DNA from: Paulownia fortunei
Lineage: Eukaryota; Streptophyta; Magnoliopsida; Lamiales; Paulowniaceae
NCBI GenBank assembly: GCA_019321725.1
Contig: JAGSPU010001568.1
Location: forward strand, 62,001-126,000
Direction: 5' to 3'
Length of the DNA: 64,000 nt
The notes beneath the pieces are model-generated. The model saw nothing but the letters and a program-made list of their open reading frames with translations. It did no database searches and was not told the DNA's origin. The position numbers and the translations under genes are program-made. Each line of letters starts with the position of its first letter. The first letter of the stretch is position 1. Of the stretch, positions 24,360 through 36,572 are shown piece by piece.

Positions 24360-27300
24360 ATGGGGGCATCATTGTCGAATTTGACCGAAAAGGGGTCGGG
24401 CAATGGAGGCCGGGTCTGGGGGACATACCGGAGAGCTGCGTGGCCTGTGTCTTCCTCTATCTTACGCCGCCGGATATATACAACTTGGCTCGCCTTAACC
24501 GCGCTTTCCGCGCCGCTGCTTCTTCCGACGCCGTTTGGGAGGCCAAGCTTCCCGCCAATTACCACCTCCTCCTTCACCTCCTCTGCCATCCCGATGTCTA
24601 TCAAAGTCTTTCCAAGAAAGATATCTTTGCCCTCCTCTCCCGCCCTCTCCCTTTTGTCGACGGCAACAAGGCACGTTTGCAGAAAATCTTCGCTTTTTTA
24701 CTTTTTTGTCTTTGTTATTTATAGCTTTTATAATTTCTATAGTTACATTTCTTTCTTGTACTGTGATTTTTCACAGAAGTTTTTTAACGACTTAATTTTA
24801 TTTCTCTGCTGGAATTGGATTGATTTGAATGTTTGCAGTACTTGAATTGTTGCTCTGGTTTGGACTTCGGTTCTTGCTGTTTTCTCAGATATTCCCTGAA
24901 GTGTGTCAAAAATTGGGTTTTGGGAATTCTGCTCTTTTTTTTGGTGAAATTCCTTATTTCTCAATTGGGGTTAAGGATGCAGCTTAGTCCCCATTCAGCT
25001 CCCTTTTAAGGATTTGGACAAATTTGATGTTGATCGTTGATTTTCTTAAATTGTATTTGACATTTGAAACTACGTTTCTGTATTGTAAAGAATCATTTCT
25101 GTGTTTTGGATGATTTGCTGTTACTAATAATCATAAGGCTATTTACTGTTTGGAATATTGAGATACTACTTAATTTTATTCTAAGAGGATTGTGCTTTTA
25201 TGCATTGTTATACATGTGCTTAATGGAATCAAAAGATCTGATTAGATAAATGTTTGTGTACCAATTGATATAATGAGAAGTAAATATTTTGCATTGAGTT
25301 TGGGTTTTCACTCTATTCTTTGTACATACTTAACATTCTCTCATGGGGGGTTGCAGGTGGTATGGGTGGACAGATTTACTGGGAGGGTTTGCATGTCGAT
25401 ATCTGCCAAGGCAATGGCAATAACAGGTATTGAAGACAGGAGATATTGGAATTGGATTCCAACTGAAGAATCTAGGTTGGTTTGCAGTTATCAGGCCTTA
25501 TGCCATATATACCCTCTACTTCTGGACCTTCCATTACTAACTTATGTCTAGAATATTGAACTGGTTTTAGAAATGTCAGTGTTCAGTGTATTCTCGGTTA
25601 AATTTGACTTGTAATAGAGCACAAATTTGTCCGTCTCTCAATGTTTTTGGGCATGAGTCTGGTCTTCAATTATCATGTTGCATAGAACAAGAAAAACTTT
25701 CATTTATTCCTTCCTGTAACATGCCCCCCCTTTACTCAAAATGTGTAATTTTCTGATAAGTTTGGATGTAGTTAATTATTTAGAGCTAAGACGATCAATT
25801 GGCATTGAGGTTTCAGATGGCCATCTTTGAAATTTGTGTTCGTCATCTAGTAAACATTGTTGAATAGGGATGAGAAACTGTGCTTGTTTTATTGCCAATT
25901 CTTCCCTATGGGAAGAGAAAAGAACTATGCGAAGAAGTTGCTTCTTTGATTGATAAAGTTAAGGTCAACCAAATGCAACAAAATTTGGATGAATCGTGGA
26001 AAAAGTTATACTGTTCAACTATTGGAACAGATAATCTATATTTTCAAATCTATGTGCTAAGTTAAGCATAAGAATTGCTCAACTTCGCTGTCTTCGACTG
26101 TACTTTCCGTGAAGCTTTAGATGAACCTTATTTTGTGACCAATATATGAACCAGCATGTAAGAGATTGCTTCTAAGTTCTCCCCAGTTTAATAATTGGAG
26201 TCCCCTTGAGATACTATGTCAACTAGAAGTTGGATAATTGTGTTTATTAAGATTTGTGCAATAAATGTGATATTCTTTTAGGCACTGGCTTTTGTTCAAT
26301 AGTGTGTTACACTTTTGAGCCCAAGCACTTTCACCATATTGGTGCTTACAGCCAGCCAAGGCATGACAAATGACAATAGGGCAGTTGCTGGGAGTACTAG
26401 ATTCAGATTTGACTGATGTGTATAGGGTACCTCAATGTGGAAGTAGTGCAAGGACAACTACTATGTTGAAGGGATACTCTGCATCAATTTGAGTTGAAAT
26501 ATGATTATTATGCAAGAATTTGGATCTTAGAAGTTGCTCAACTGAATGGATATTTTTTGGGTAGTAGCCCTACTCTGTGTTGTGCCCATGTGCTTGAATG
26601 TATAATTCACAATTAATCCCTCCCTGGCCGCAGTCTTGGCTTTTACACTGATGTTACAGATTGTGAATATTAGTTACATAATTGTGCATATTTGAGTAGA
26701 AATAGATAGCATATTATATGTTTCCGATTATTTTAAGGTGATTATAAAGCAAAAAGTTATGCCATGTAAATGCCTTTATATGTATTTGTAAGATGTGAAG
26801 TTTTTATCTTTAGTTATTAAGTTAGTTCTCCCAAATGGTCCTTGTCTTAATGGGAAACATTGTGCCTATATTGTGGTCTCTGGAAATTCTTGCAGTTAAT
26901 TAATGGCAAATGTCACTATTCTGTTTATATAAATCATGGTGGTGTTCGCCTATTTGAGTGGATATTAAGCTATGGTGAATGACGTAGGATCAAACCTTTC
27001 AAGCATATCTAAAGGAAGGTGACTTATAGCTTTTATGCTTGGCTCTTAGGTTTGGTATATTGGATTTGCTCTAGACGGTAAGTTTTCTTGCATTCAAAGC
27101 CATGTGAATCATGATTGATTAAGTTCAGGGCTTGGATTTGAACTCTTTAATGCATGGAGTTCAATGGTTTGGGTTCAGACTTTGTCCTGAGATCAATAAG
27201 CCAAAACTGCTATGGTTACTATAATATTATAGGAAAACAGGGTCACACAGCTTAAATTGATGAATTTAATTTATTGATGTGATGCCATTGGGGGTTTAGT

Positions 27301-28341
27301 TTAAAGCCAAGTCTTTTAAGTTTTGTTCTCAGGGCTGTTATTAAGAATCAGATGAAGCAAAAGATCTTTCTTCCTTTTTCTTTCGAGTAGGCTCATGAAA
27401 ACTCAAGTTTCTACGGACCTTGGTCTTTATCTGTCTTGTTAGAGGATTATGCATGTGGTATGCTAAATTTAAGTTTATTTCTGTATTCCAGTTTTACTTA
27501 TTTATTTGCAAAGAATAAAGTAACTCTTGTAAAAGAGTTGCCATTTTCCTCAAATCTGCTGGACAATAGATTAGTGAAAGTTTGCCAAAAGTGCAGATCT
27601 TCTATACGTCCGGTTGGCCAAGTGTGTGTTAACTGGTCAGTGGAAAACTGAAACATTAAAGATATTTATGAAAATTTGCATCTAACATGTTCTTTTGGAG
27701 GTTATTTACATTTCAATTTGGCTGTCTCTATTGGTTTTACACTCTAATGAAGTTTCTTGCATGCCTATACTAAAACTAGCAATATACCTCCTGTGAAGAA
27801 GCTGTTTCTGCTTGTGTTTGCAAAATGCAACAGCTAATGCAGCATTATTACCCCTTATATGCTGCCCTTTTCTTGCAGATTTGATGTTGTAGCTTATTTG
27901 CAGCAAATGTGGTGGTTTGAAGTTGATGGACTGGTAAAGTTCCCTTTCCCACCGGATATATATACTTTATCATTTAGGATTCACCTCGGAAGATTTTCCA
28001 AAAGACTTGGACGCCGCATTTGCAATTTTGATCATACTCATGGATGGGATATCAAGCCTGTGCGGTTTGAATTGTCTACTTCAGATGGCCAGCAAGCATC
28101 GAGTGAGTGCTTCTTAGATGATACGCAGCAAGACGATGCTAATGGGAATTTTAAGTGTGGTTGTTGGATAGAGTACAATGTAGGAGAATTCATCGTCAGT
28201 GAATTAGACTCTGAAACCGAAGTGAGATTTTCAATGAAACAGATCGATTGCACACATTCCAAAGGGGGACTTTGTATTGATTCTGTAGCAATTATTCCCA
28301 GTGAATTGAAAGAATGTAGAAGGAGAGGGCTTTTGAAGTAA
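24360..28341 (+). CDS. F-box protein of the PP2-A13 type (F-box plus phloem-lectin domain, 297 aa)
   Basis: Three exons: 24360-24670, 25357-25475 and 27879-28341. Residues about 22-67 form the F-box (LGDIPESCVACVFLYLTPPD, then LARLNRAFRAAASSDAVWE), which binds SKP1 in SCF ubiquitin ligases. Residues about 105-297 are a PP2/Nictaba-like carbohydrate-binding domain (GIEDRRYWNWIPTEES, WWFEVDG, FRIHLGR, HTHGWDIKPVRFELSTSDGQ, CWIEYNVGEF, MKQIDCTHSKGG). The family order and length match Arabidopsis PP2-A13. One C is missing near 24410: the family frame is restored as ...NGGPGLGDIPES, which makes exon 1 exactly 104 codons. Intron 1 starts AAG|GCACGT, a GC donor, and ends TTGCAG; intron 2 is long (2.4 kb) and GT-AG. 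The ubiquitination target and the bound glycan are unknown. Confidence 0.92.
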
Positions 28342-30980
28342 TAGCGATGTGAAAGTTCTGTTGTTTTATGGGGGTTTACCATATAACTTATACTTCTGAA
28401 AAGCATCAATATGTGGGGGATAGCATCTAATTTTTTTTGGCTGTAGGTATGTGTCCTCTGTCCAGTAATTTTATGGTATTGTAATTGATGCAGTTTTCTT
28501 TCACATATGTTTTTGCAGAAGATTAAGAAAATGTGCCTATTCCACCGCTTGTATTTGTTGCCAAACACAGTTGGCTATGTGTTGTTTCTTTAATGAGATG
28601 CCAATGAGGTACAGCTCTATAATTAGATAATATCAGAGGCACTGGTACCCATTTCATTCTTACAAAGATGAGTGTGTACCCGTGAACATAGATTGAGAAA
28701 CTTTAGTTATTTGATTAGATTCTAATGCTCTTTTCTTCTTGGTTAAGACACATGAGTTTTCTGCTGTTAGCTAGGAACCCTCAGATGAGTTTATAGATGT
28801 CTTATTGAAGATATTTAGTTTCCTTTGCTCATAGAAGTTTCATTCATCCTTCTTTTTTCCTTTTCAATTCTAGGAACCCTTTCAAATGAATATTTATGGA
28901 TGCAACTTGTTTTTTAGTTTCTTAAATAAATGTTTTCTGGTTTGTCAAAAATTTAAAGTTGCTGCCTATGATGTTTAGATATTCTTGCATCATGTTTTAA
29001 TTAAGAATCTGGACCATGTTTTTGGGAACACGAGTAAGTTAATTGACTTGCATAGTAAAGTGGTTCTTATCTGCTAAACTACTTGAAAAATTAGATAATG
29101 TATATTTAGTTTGTTTTAGTAAAATCTTAACACATCTTTGAATATATGTCTTGAACTTAAAAAATTGTCTGACTTCATAGCCTTGTTCTATCTCTACATC
29201 CAATGCAATGAATTTATAATTTGCTGGCCTGCATACTCTCCTCATCAAATGCAATTTTACTTGTGCAAAAACTCATAATCGTCTGGGTAACCTTTAGGGA
29301 TGTTCGCTTTTGTGGACGTATTATCATGTGATATCCCTCTTCTGTTGTCTGTATCTTGTTTTCTTTACCTGCTTTCAGTTTTCTAATATGGCCACTGACT
29401 TACTATCAATTCATAGTCTGGGATTATCAGCTTGTACATAGTTTATTGAGCAATATTACTAATCGTGCTGTTCGCTCATCTCTCTTTTCCTCTTTCTCTC
29501 TCCCCACCAGCACAAAGAAAAAGCTCAAAAGGAAACCACATAAGTGCATGCACAATGTACGTTTATTATGAAGTTGTGATTAATTCACCCCAAGCCTGAT
29601 CTTTGTTCTTGAACATAGCCCCACAATTGGAGATATTTTGTTGCCTAAATTGACTGTCATATCTTGGTATCTCATAATTATTTGAGGAGAGCTGTAAACA
29701 TGTGGTATACTGTATCCAGATACTTTTCGTTGCTTGATATATCTTTTTAATTGATGTAAAACCACATGCCAATAATTTTTCATTTGAAAGTAGTTTGAAT
29801 AGGTGAGTCAGTGATTTTTTTTTTTCCATTTCTTTGATAGTTCATTGCTAGTTGGATATAATGGTTTGTAGTACAGATTTGAAAATAATTTTCTTTTTCT
29901 ATACTGTGATGCTTTGAACTTGTCTAGGCAATAACTCATATTTGCTGTATGTAAATTACATATCACACTTTTATAAGAGTTATCTTTACCCGGATGCACA
30001 CAGATAGAGGAGGTTTTTTAATTTGTATTGTCGATGCATTTATGCCATTGAATGTATTCAAGTCACCATTGTATAGGTAATTATGGATAGAGACCAAGGT
30101 TCCATGTCTGAAGAAATGGTTGGAGAAATAGAACATTGATTGTTTGTGCTCCAAAGTATACTTAAACATAATGGTGAATTTGCCAGTGACTGCAGTATAT
30201 TTGTTTCTTTTTGCTGATATTGGACATGTAATATATGTGTTTGCACCATACAGAAGCTTGCATAAATGATGTACTTGATTTTGTAAAATTTTCAAAGTTT
30301 TCTTATTGCAGAGCCAACAGTGCATTGTGTTAATTACAGTTAGAAAAACTGCAGACAGGTTTGATAACTTCTCTTTTTTCTCTTTCTACTTTTTTTTTTC
30401 TTAATCTCTTTCTGTTGCCACTGAAATAATCAAGAACTGATCTCCATGGGTGTGTTCTGTTCTCTTTCTGATTTGAATGATTGTTATCGCTTTATGTTTA
30501 GTACTATGCTAGATGTGATGTGCTTTGTGATCTTTTTCTGCCGCTTGTGAATTTATTGCACCAGAGAGGTGGTTATACGTGATGAGTTTCTCTAAAGTCG
30601 AATTTGTTTCTCTCAGAAGAGTGACACTTCTCCAACCCATATTCCAGAAGCAGATACCTGAAAACAGGTTTTCACTGTGTAAATAATACTTGTGAAACCT
30701 TGTTTTACCACTACCGAATTTTTTTGAAGTGAATCGAACCCCAGGTACGAGGCAATGGTTCAAATTGAAACCTAAACAGGTCGCACATTGATTCTGAGTA
30801 TTGCTGATTTTTATGAGGCTAGCAACTACGTCGACCAGAGTATGTCGTTGGTGGTTGGGAGTGTGAAGTAGTCCCACATTTAGTAATGTCTGCGTCATTT
30901 ATGAGCTTGTTGGTGTGGTGGATTCATTGTAGATAAGTATGTGCTTATTTAAAACCATTTAGGGGTATTCCATCCTAGAC

Positions 30981-31034
30981 GGCGCTGTTGTTGCTCAACT
31001 ACGCGTTGTCCTTGTACTCGGATACGTAGTCGCC
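30981..31034 (+). other. Possible small structured RNA (weak)
   Basis: GGCG (30981-30984) can pair with CGCC (31031-31034), and ACTACG (30998-31003) with CGTAGT (31025-31030); the 3' arms are contiguous. A TATA-like TATTTAAAA lies at 30946-30954, about 30 bases upstream. GTCCCACAT at 30871-30879 resembles the upstream element of plant snRNA genes, but its spacing to the TATA-like box is longer than in known snRNA genes. No known RNA family was recognised. Confidence 0.2.
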
Positions 31035-31265
31035 TCTCTATGATTTCAATGTCCGCAAGCTTGTTTACTGCATATTTATGCGTTGGCACCGTGCAATGGA
31101 CAAGTCTGGTTTTGAAATTTTGATTTTCTTTATGTTGCTAGAGTCTAAATTTTAGGACTTTTAATGAACAAAGTAACCAGATTTCTTGGTCTCATCACTT
31201 ATGCAAGTCTCTAGTTTTTGTAGTTTGTTGAGGGAAAATCTTTGCTTAAACTTGGGTTGTTCGAA

Positions 31266-31309
31266 TTCAAACAACCAAATAAAAAGATTCAAACAACCAA
31301 ATAAAAAGT
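31266..31309 (+). repeat. 22-bp perfect tandem duplication
   Basis: Two adjacent copies of a 22-base unit containing TTCAAACAACCAAATAAAAA, starting at 31266 and 31288. Confidence 0.9.
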
Positions 31310-31700
31310 ATTATTCTACTTGATGTTTGTGTTTTCTTTCAACGTAGACAAATCACATGATAAATGTTCGTTCCTTCTATGATTACTTTGTGATCTCTTT
31401 TAGTCTTGGCGAATCAATTGAATGAATCTACTAATTTTGTAATTGGTTTGTGTGTGAATAAATCAGAAGCATAAATTTAACTGCCATAATAGTTTAAAAT
31501 TAGTACTCTCCTTGTTCTTGTCATTGTCTTAATTTTTATTTTGGCTATTTCGAGGTGGGAGTTGAGAACTAATTATTTGTCCCTAAAAAAAAAAAAATTT
31601 ATATCAGAAATTATATCCCTTTATGATGTATATGTTTACTATAAATATGGCAATACATTTTCCTTTTTTTCGCATTAAATATATGAATAACTCTTGCTGC

Positions 31701-31719
31701 AAAAAAAAAAAAAAAAAAA
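31701..31719. repeat. Poly-A tract (A19)
   Basis: A run of 19 A between GCTGC and CAGC. A retroposon tail is possible but no upstream body was recognised. Confidence 0.9.
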
Positions 31720-33609
31720 CAGCAGATTTGACAGTTTGAAATTTGCAATTTGCAAAACTTGAGGTGTCATCATAAATTAAGGCTATTTATTTCTCTTTAT
31801 TAGTAAACAAAATTATTGTCGCTGTTATTTATTAATGTATCTATATTTGGTATGAGAGGACTTTCCCTTACAGCAGCGTTTTCTTTCTCTTTTATCTTAC
31901 GGTCTGGACAGTTTATAAATAATTCTTTCCAATCATTACAAATCTTATTAAAATCGAAAAATGAATACAGAGATAGATCAATGCCAAATACAAAACATAA
32001 AAAATCATCAATTTGGCCATAAAAATTTCGAGTACAATAATTTCCCAATGGAGGAATTATTCTCATCAGCATCTAGCGGTGGGAGTAAATAAAGCAAAAT
32101 CATATCATATCTGAAATCATTAAGTCATTTAGAACGTCGAAAAAAATTTATGAATAAAATTAAAAAAATTGATGAGAAAATAAAATTTGAATTTATATTC
32201 AAGTTTTTCATTTATATATATGTTGTGATAAACAGAAAATGTTGTTATTAATATGTCACGAAATTGATCGGTATAATTCTTGAATCATAAATATTAAAGC
32301 TTGATCGATATAATATTATTATTATTATTATTTTTGGGGGCAGGGGGGTTCATAGAGTATAATTTTACTATTTCATTAAGATAAAATTGATTTATTAAAC
32401 CAAAATTAAATAGAATCCAGTGCATGGATTGGATTCCTTATGAAGGTACAATCAGGAACTGCCAGAGCGCAGAAGAGTTGGTTGTACGATGAGACGTCCC
32501 CTCCCTCCAAATTGAACAACAAGAACTAGGGATCGGCGCCTAATGCATATGCTCAATAAATCAGTATTAAACATCGGCTATTCCTATAATCCTGCCTATT
32601 TATTTTTGTCACACTATTAATAATTTCACTTTTCTTGTCTGCCACAATTATTATTAGGGACTACTTCTTAATTACATTTATTTTTTTTTGCACCCATATT
32701 TTTAGTTATGTTTGGGTTGATTTTCGAACATGATTTTCAAGATAATAATGTCATTTTTGGTGGTTCGTAGTTGTGAGAGTTTAGGTCAGAAATCAAGGCG
32801 TTTGTTTTTTCTTTTCAATTTTTATTTTAAAAAGACTATGTGGAATTATTTTTAAGAATTGGCCCTTTACTCAAAAGATTTTTAAGAAATTTTTAATTTT
32901 TTTTCCTAATGGATATGACTTGCATGCGTCTGAATCATGAAAAAGCAGTACTATGACCTAATTTTAGAAGATAATTATGCTCATCTTCAAGAGGAAAAAA
33001 AAAAGTTGAAATTGCATTGGTTAGGCAAGTCAAAAGAAGGGTTTGGTTAGTTGTATTTTTTTACAAGAAGTAAGGTGGTTGGATAGCTAATTAATTACAT
33101 AACACATGGGGTTTCATTAGCAAGAAAATAAAAGTGGAAGGGCTAAACTGCAAATTAAAATTGCCAATCAATATATTTTTTTTATTTTTGACAAGGAAAA
33201 ACCAATCATGGCATGTTAAAATGTACAAATACTTTATATTCACAGATTTATGGAGTCATCATACATGTCAAATTTCCATGTTGGAGAATTTTGAATGTTA
33301 ATATCTGACAAACAAAATGTATATCTTTGTAGAATGAATGAACTACATTTTACTTTGTACTTCATCCTCTAAATCTTGAATCACGGCCCAACTCATTCCT
33401 TATTATTACTATTATTACTAAAATTATTTTTGTTTTTGCATGGCGAGTGCAATAATAATAATTACTGTTAATCTTGAATTGATTAGTAAGAAACCCTTTT
33501 TCTTACTCCAAATATACAACTCTTGGACAAACATCGTAAAACCAGCCTATTACTAATCTTTTGCTATTGTCTCACGTTTCTTCTTCTTCTTCTTTTTATT
33601 TTTATTTTT

Positions 33610-33630
33610 GGTGGGGGTGGGGTGGGGGGG
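33610..33630 (+). repeat. G-rich tract with G-quadruplex potential
   Basis: G runs of 2, 5, 4 and 7 are separated by single T. Three long runs with one-base loops, the last long enough to supply two strands, fit a compact intramolecular G-quadruplex. The surrounding DNA is AT-rich. Confidence 0.7.
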
Positions 33631-34071
33631 TTGACAACCTGTGATCATCAGTCATTTGTTTGGATCTTTGTATAGACCCACCCAAGTCATTAAAATGCAG
33701 TTGCAGTGGAAGGGAAATAATGGGAAGTGTGAAAGAGAAGGAAGGTTGATTAATAAGGTCCTTTCTGGTTGATTAATAACATCCTTTCTTTCTTTCTTTC
33801 TTCTGCCTTCTTAAAACTTGTCATTTACTGATAGTGTTGAGACCTGGCACCCTATTTGTACTGTATTCTATATTATATTTTTCCATCTTAAGAAGGATCT
33901 CATCTTCACACACACCAATTATTATGCTCAAGAGAAAAGTGAAGAGGTGTATACAAGATATAATGTTCATTTTTTTTTGAATATCTTAAATTTAAGATGG
34001 AATGAATAATCATACATAAAAGGAAGTTTTCATCTTAACTTTACTAATGCATGAAAAAATTGACATGTACT

Positions 34072-34528
34072 AGGCATGAAAATCCAACTTGCACTTGAGA
34101 GGACTATGAATGGGATGGCTTTGAGGTGGGTTTTTCAAAATTCGAGATTCGCTCCGTCAAAATTTTTAAAAATTCAAGACCCACTTTATCTTATCAAGGT
34201 TTTTGAAACTCGAGACTCGTCCCGCCCCGAATTCACCGGATCCGGATTAAATCCACTAGACCCGTTTTATAATTTTAAAAATATTAAAAAATATTTTTTA
34301 AAAATTAATACTACTAATTTTTTAAAAAATATAATTTTAAAATATAATATTATATAAATTACATATATATTAAAATAAAAAAATAAATAAAAAAATAAAC
34401 GGGATGGGTTCGGAGCCGGGTGGATTTGAAAATTAAAAACCAAGACCCGCCCCGTACCCACTTATGTATTCTCAAAACCCGCCCCAAATGGGACGAATCC
34501 AAGTCCAACTCGGATCGATTGCCATCCC
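34072..34528 (+). repeat. Dispersed AT-rich repeat, copy C (longest)
   Basis: The head contains ACCGGATCCGGATTAAATCC and GACTCGTCCCGCCCCG. The core at 34266-34304 is identical over about 39 bases to copy B. The tail has GGGATGGGTTCGGAGCCGGG and CCCGCCCCAAATGGG, and ends GATTGCCATCCCTA. Repeats bearing GC-rich CCCGCCCC blocks and ending in TTGCCATCCCTA are familiar from many plant genomes, but I cannot assign a transposon superfamily. A near-match GGCATGAAAATCC stands at the left end (about 34073). Confidence 0.65.
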
Positions 34529-36572
34529 TAACTATGAAGATATTATTCTTTTTTTTGTAATGATTTAACTTTTAAATAAAATAGTAATCGTCTAATATAT
34601 ATGCACGACTTTATACCAAGAAAAAGGCCCAATTGTACAATTATATCCCTTTAAAATATATTTAATGTCCAAACATTTCAAGAATTCATGTCTTTTTAGT
34701 TGGTCTCAACGTGACTGAAGGACTGTTAATTTTGAAAATAGAAGTGACCCGTGAATTGTTTGGATACGACACCTGTCAAAATCATGTGAGACTTACGTGA
34801 TTACTCATCTATAGATAGCTTCATACCAATGAGTCATAAGGTAACTAATGTCTTCACTTTTATATTATATCTATTTCGAGCGATCTCATGATTCAAACTA
34901 ATTTAAGCAGAGTTTTAGTTGGGGTTCACCCTATTGAATTAGTATTTCATGTTATTTCCCAAACTCGAAGTATCATTAAATCGAGATCATTGCGACCCAA
35001 AATATGATACTCTGATTCTATAACGACCACCCACTTACTAAAATTCTATGTGGCCTTCGAAGAGAATTCAGCATGCATGTGAAGGTACCTGTTCAAGAGG
35101 TAAATAAATAATTTTTCTATTTTTTAAAAAAATTAAAGTTGAGATTAGATGGGATGTCGTTGTAAAAAAATGATTCTACGAGAAAAATAGAGAAAACATA
35201 AATTTATATAAATGAGAATTATTTTGAATATGTATTTGCATGAGTTGTGTTTTATAGAAATGTGAATGTAATGATAATTATTTATATGCCAAGTTTTTTT
35301 GTAAGAATACGTTTGAAGACATGTTTTTTGTTGTGAAAATATGTTTAGATGTGTAGTTATTTTATAAAAAAAATATTTGAACAAGAGAAATATGTCATTT
35401 TCTGATTTCTGATTTCTGATTATGGTAGGTGAGTGAGAGGTGGAAAATAATTTTTTTGGGACTTTCTCCCAAAAATACCAGTCAAACATGTGTTTCAAAA
35501 AAAAAAAAGGTTATTTGAAAAGCGTTTCACCGTAAACTATTTAAAAATGAAAAATATTCAACTAAAAAATACTGAATAATGAAAAAAGAAAAGAGAAAAT
35601 TTAGCAGATTCAACGTACAAGGGAATTGAAGGAAGGAAATATAGAGTGATGAGGGAGGAGGCGTGAGAAAGGGGAAGGCATATTGTCAGTGGTACAGGGC
35701 AGGGCTTGAAGGGACCAGATGGCGACCTTTGATTACTATTTCAATCCTCTTCTCACTTCTCACCCAACCGACATAAACTAATTCAAATCTTGTATAACAT
35801 AAGGTGTAATATTTTTTTTATATTTATTAATATACAATACTCGTTTTAAATGGTGTGGCAGCGGCCGCACTTTTTATTTTTTATTTTCTTAAATATGATT
35901 GATTTTATATATAAAATTATTAAATTTTAAAAATTTATCTCTTATAAATAATAAAAAAATATCTTTTGATTTATTAATTTTAAGAGAAAAATAGTTATCG
36001 CCATTCGATATTTTTTTTGGCTCCACTTCTAGTGGTTTAGATATAGTTTTTTTTGTAATTTTCTCTATATATATTACAAACTTTTTTCTTCCTACATCAC
36101 AACCAACCCATTTTTATACGGGTCTTGCATTAATGTGTAAGAGAAAATACTTGTATTACAGATAATTTGGAATACATCACTCTTCCTTTTGAACTCTCTT
36201 TCTCTCTCACACAGCACACACACTGAGGGTACTGTTGTGCTGCTAGTAGTATTTATTAGTTGCATCCAAAGTTAGAGGCATGGAGCCTTACAAAAGCCTT
36301 GCCCCCCTTTCTTTCTTTTCCTTGTGGACAACATTCTTGTAACATGTTGCACCCCTAAAGCTTCCAAAAGAGATTCACACTTTCCTTCTCATATTCACTT
36401 TGTTTTCCAAAAGGGAACTAGAAAAAACCTCTGTCTGTCTGTGTAAGAGTGGTCCATTTGATTCGACTAAGGGAAAGATCCCTCATATATAACAGACAGA
36501 GATTTTGGATTGACTCTTGGAGGGAGGAGAAAAAGAAGGTTTATTTTTAAGGACAAAAAAGGAGGAGCTAGC

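Larger units (their letters stand above)
28342..36572. other. Intergenic region between F-box/PP2 and HD-Zip genes
   Basis: About 8.2 kb. The first few hundred bases are the likely 3' untranslated region of the F-box/PP2 gene. The centre holds a possible structured RNA-like segment (30946-31034), a 22-bp tandem duplication (31266-31309), an A19 tract (31701-31719), an unassigned minus-strand ORF of 90 codons (31800-32072), a G-rich tract (33610-33630) and dispersed-repeat copy C. The final 400 bases, with pyrimidine-rich CTCT stretches, are the likely promoter and leader of the HD-Zip gene. Confidence 0.5.

Noticed and set aside
25476..27878. A separate small gene inside the long F-box/PP2 intron 2
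   Set aside because: The ORFs there (for example 25880-26065) have no family features and no splice support.
30509..30898. Minus-strand ORF of 129 codons
   Set aside because: No family similarity was seen, and the region contains the unrelated promoter-like words; treated as chance.
30871..30954. A canonical U-snRNA gene promoter
   Set aside because: The gap of more than 60 bases between the upstream element and the TATA-like box does not match known plant snRNA promoters, and no U-snRNA sequence follows.
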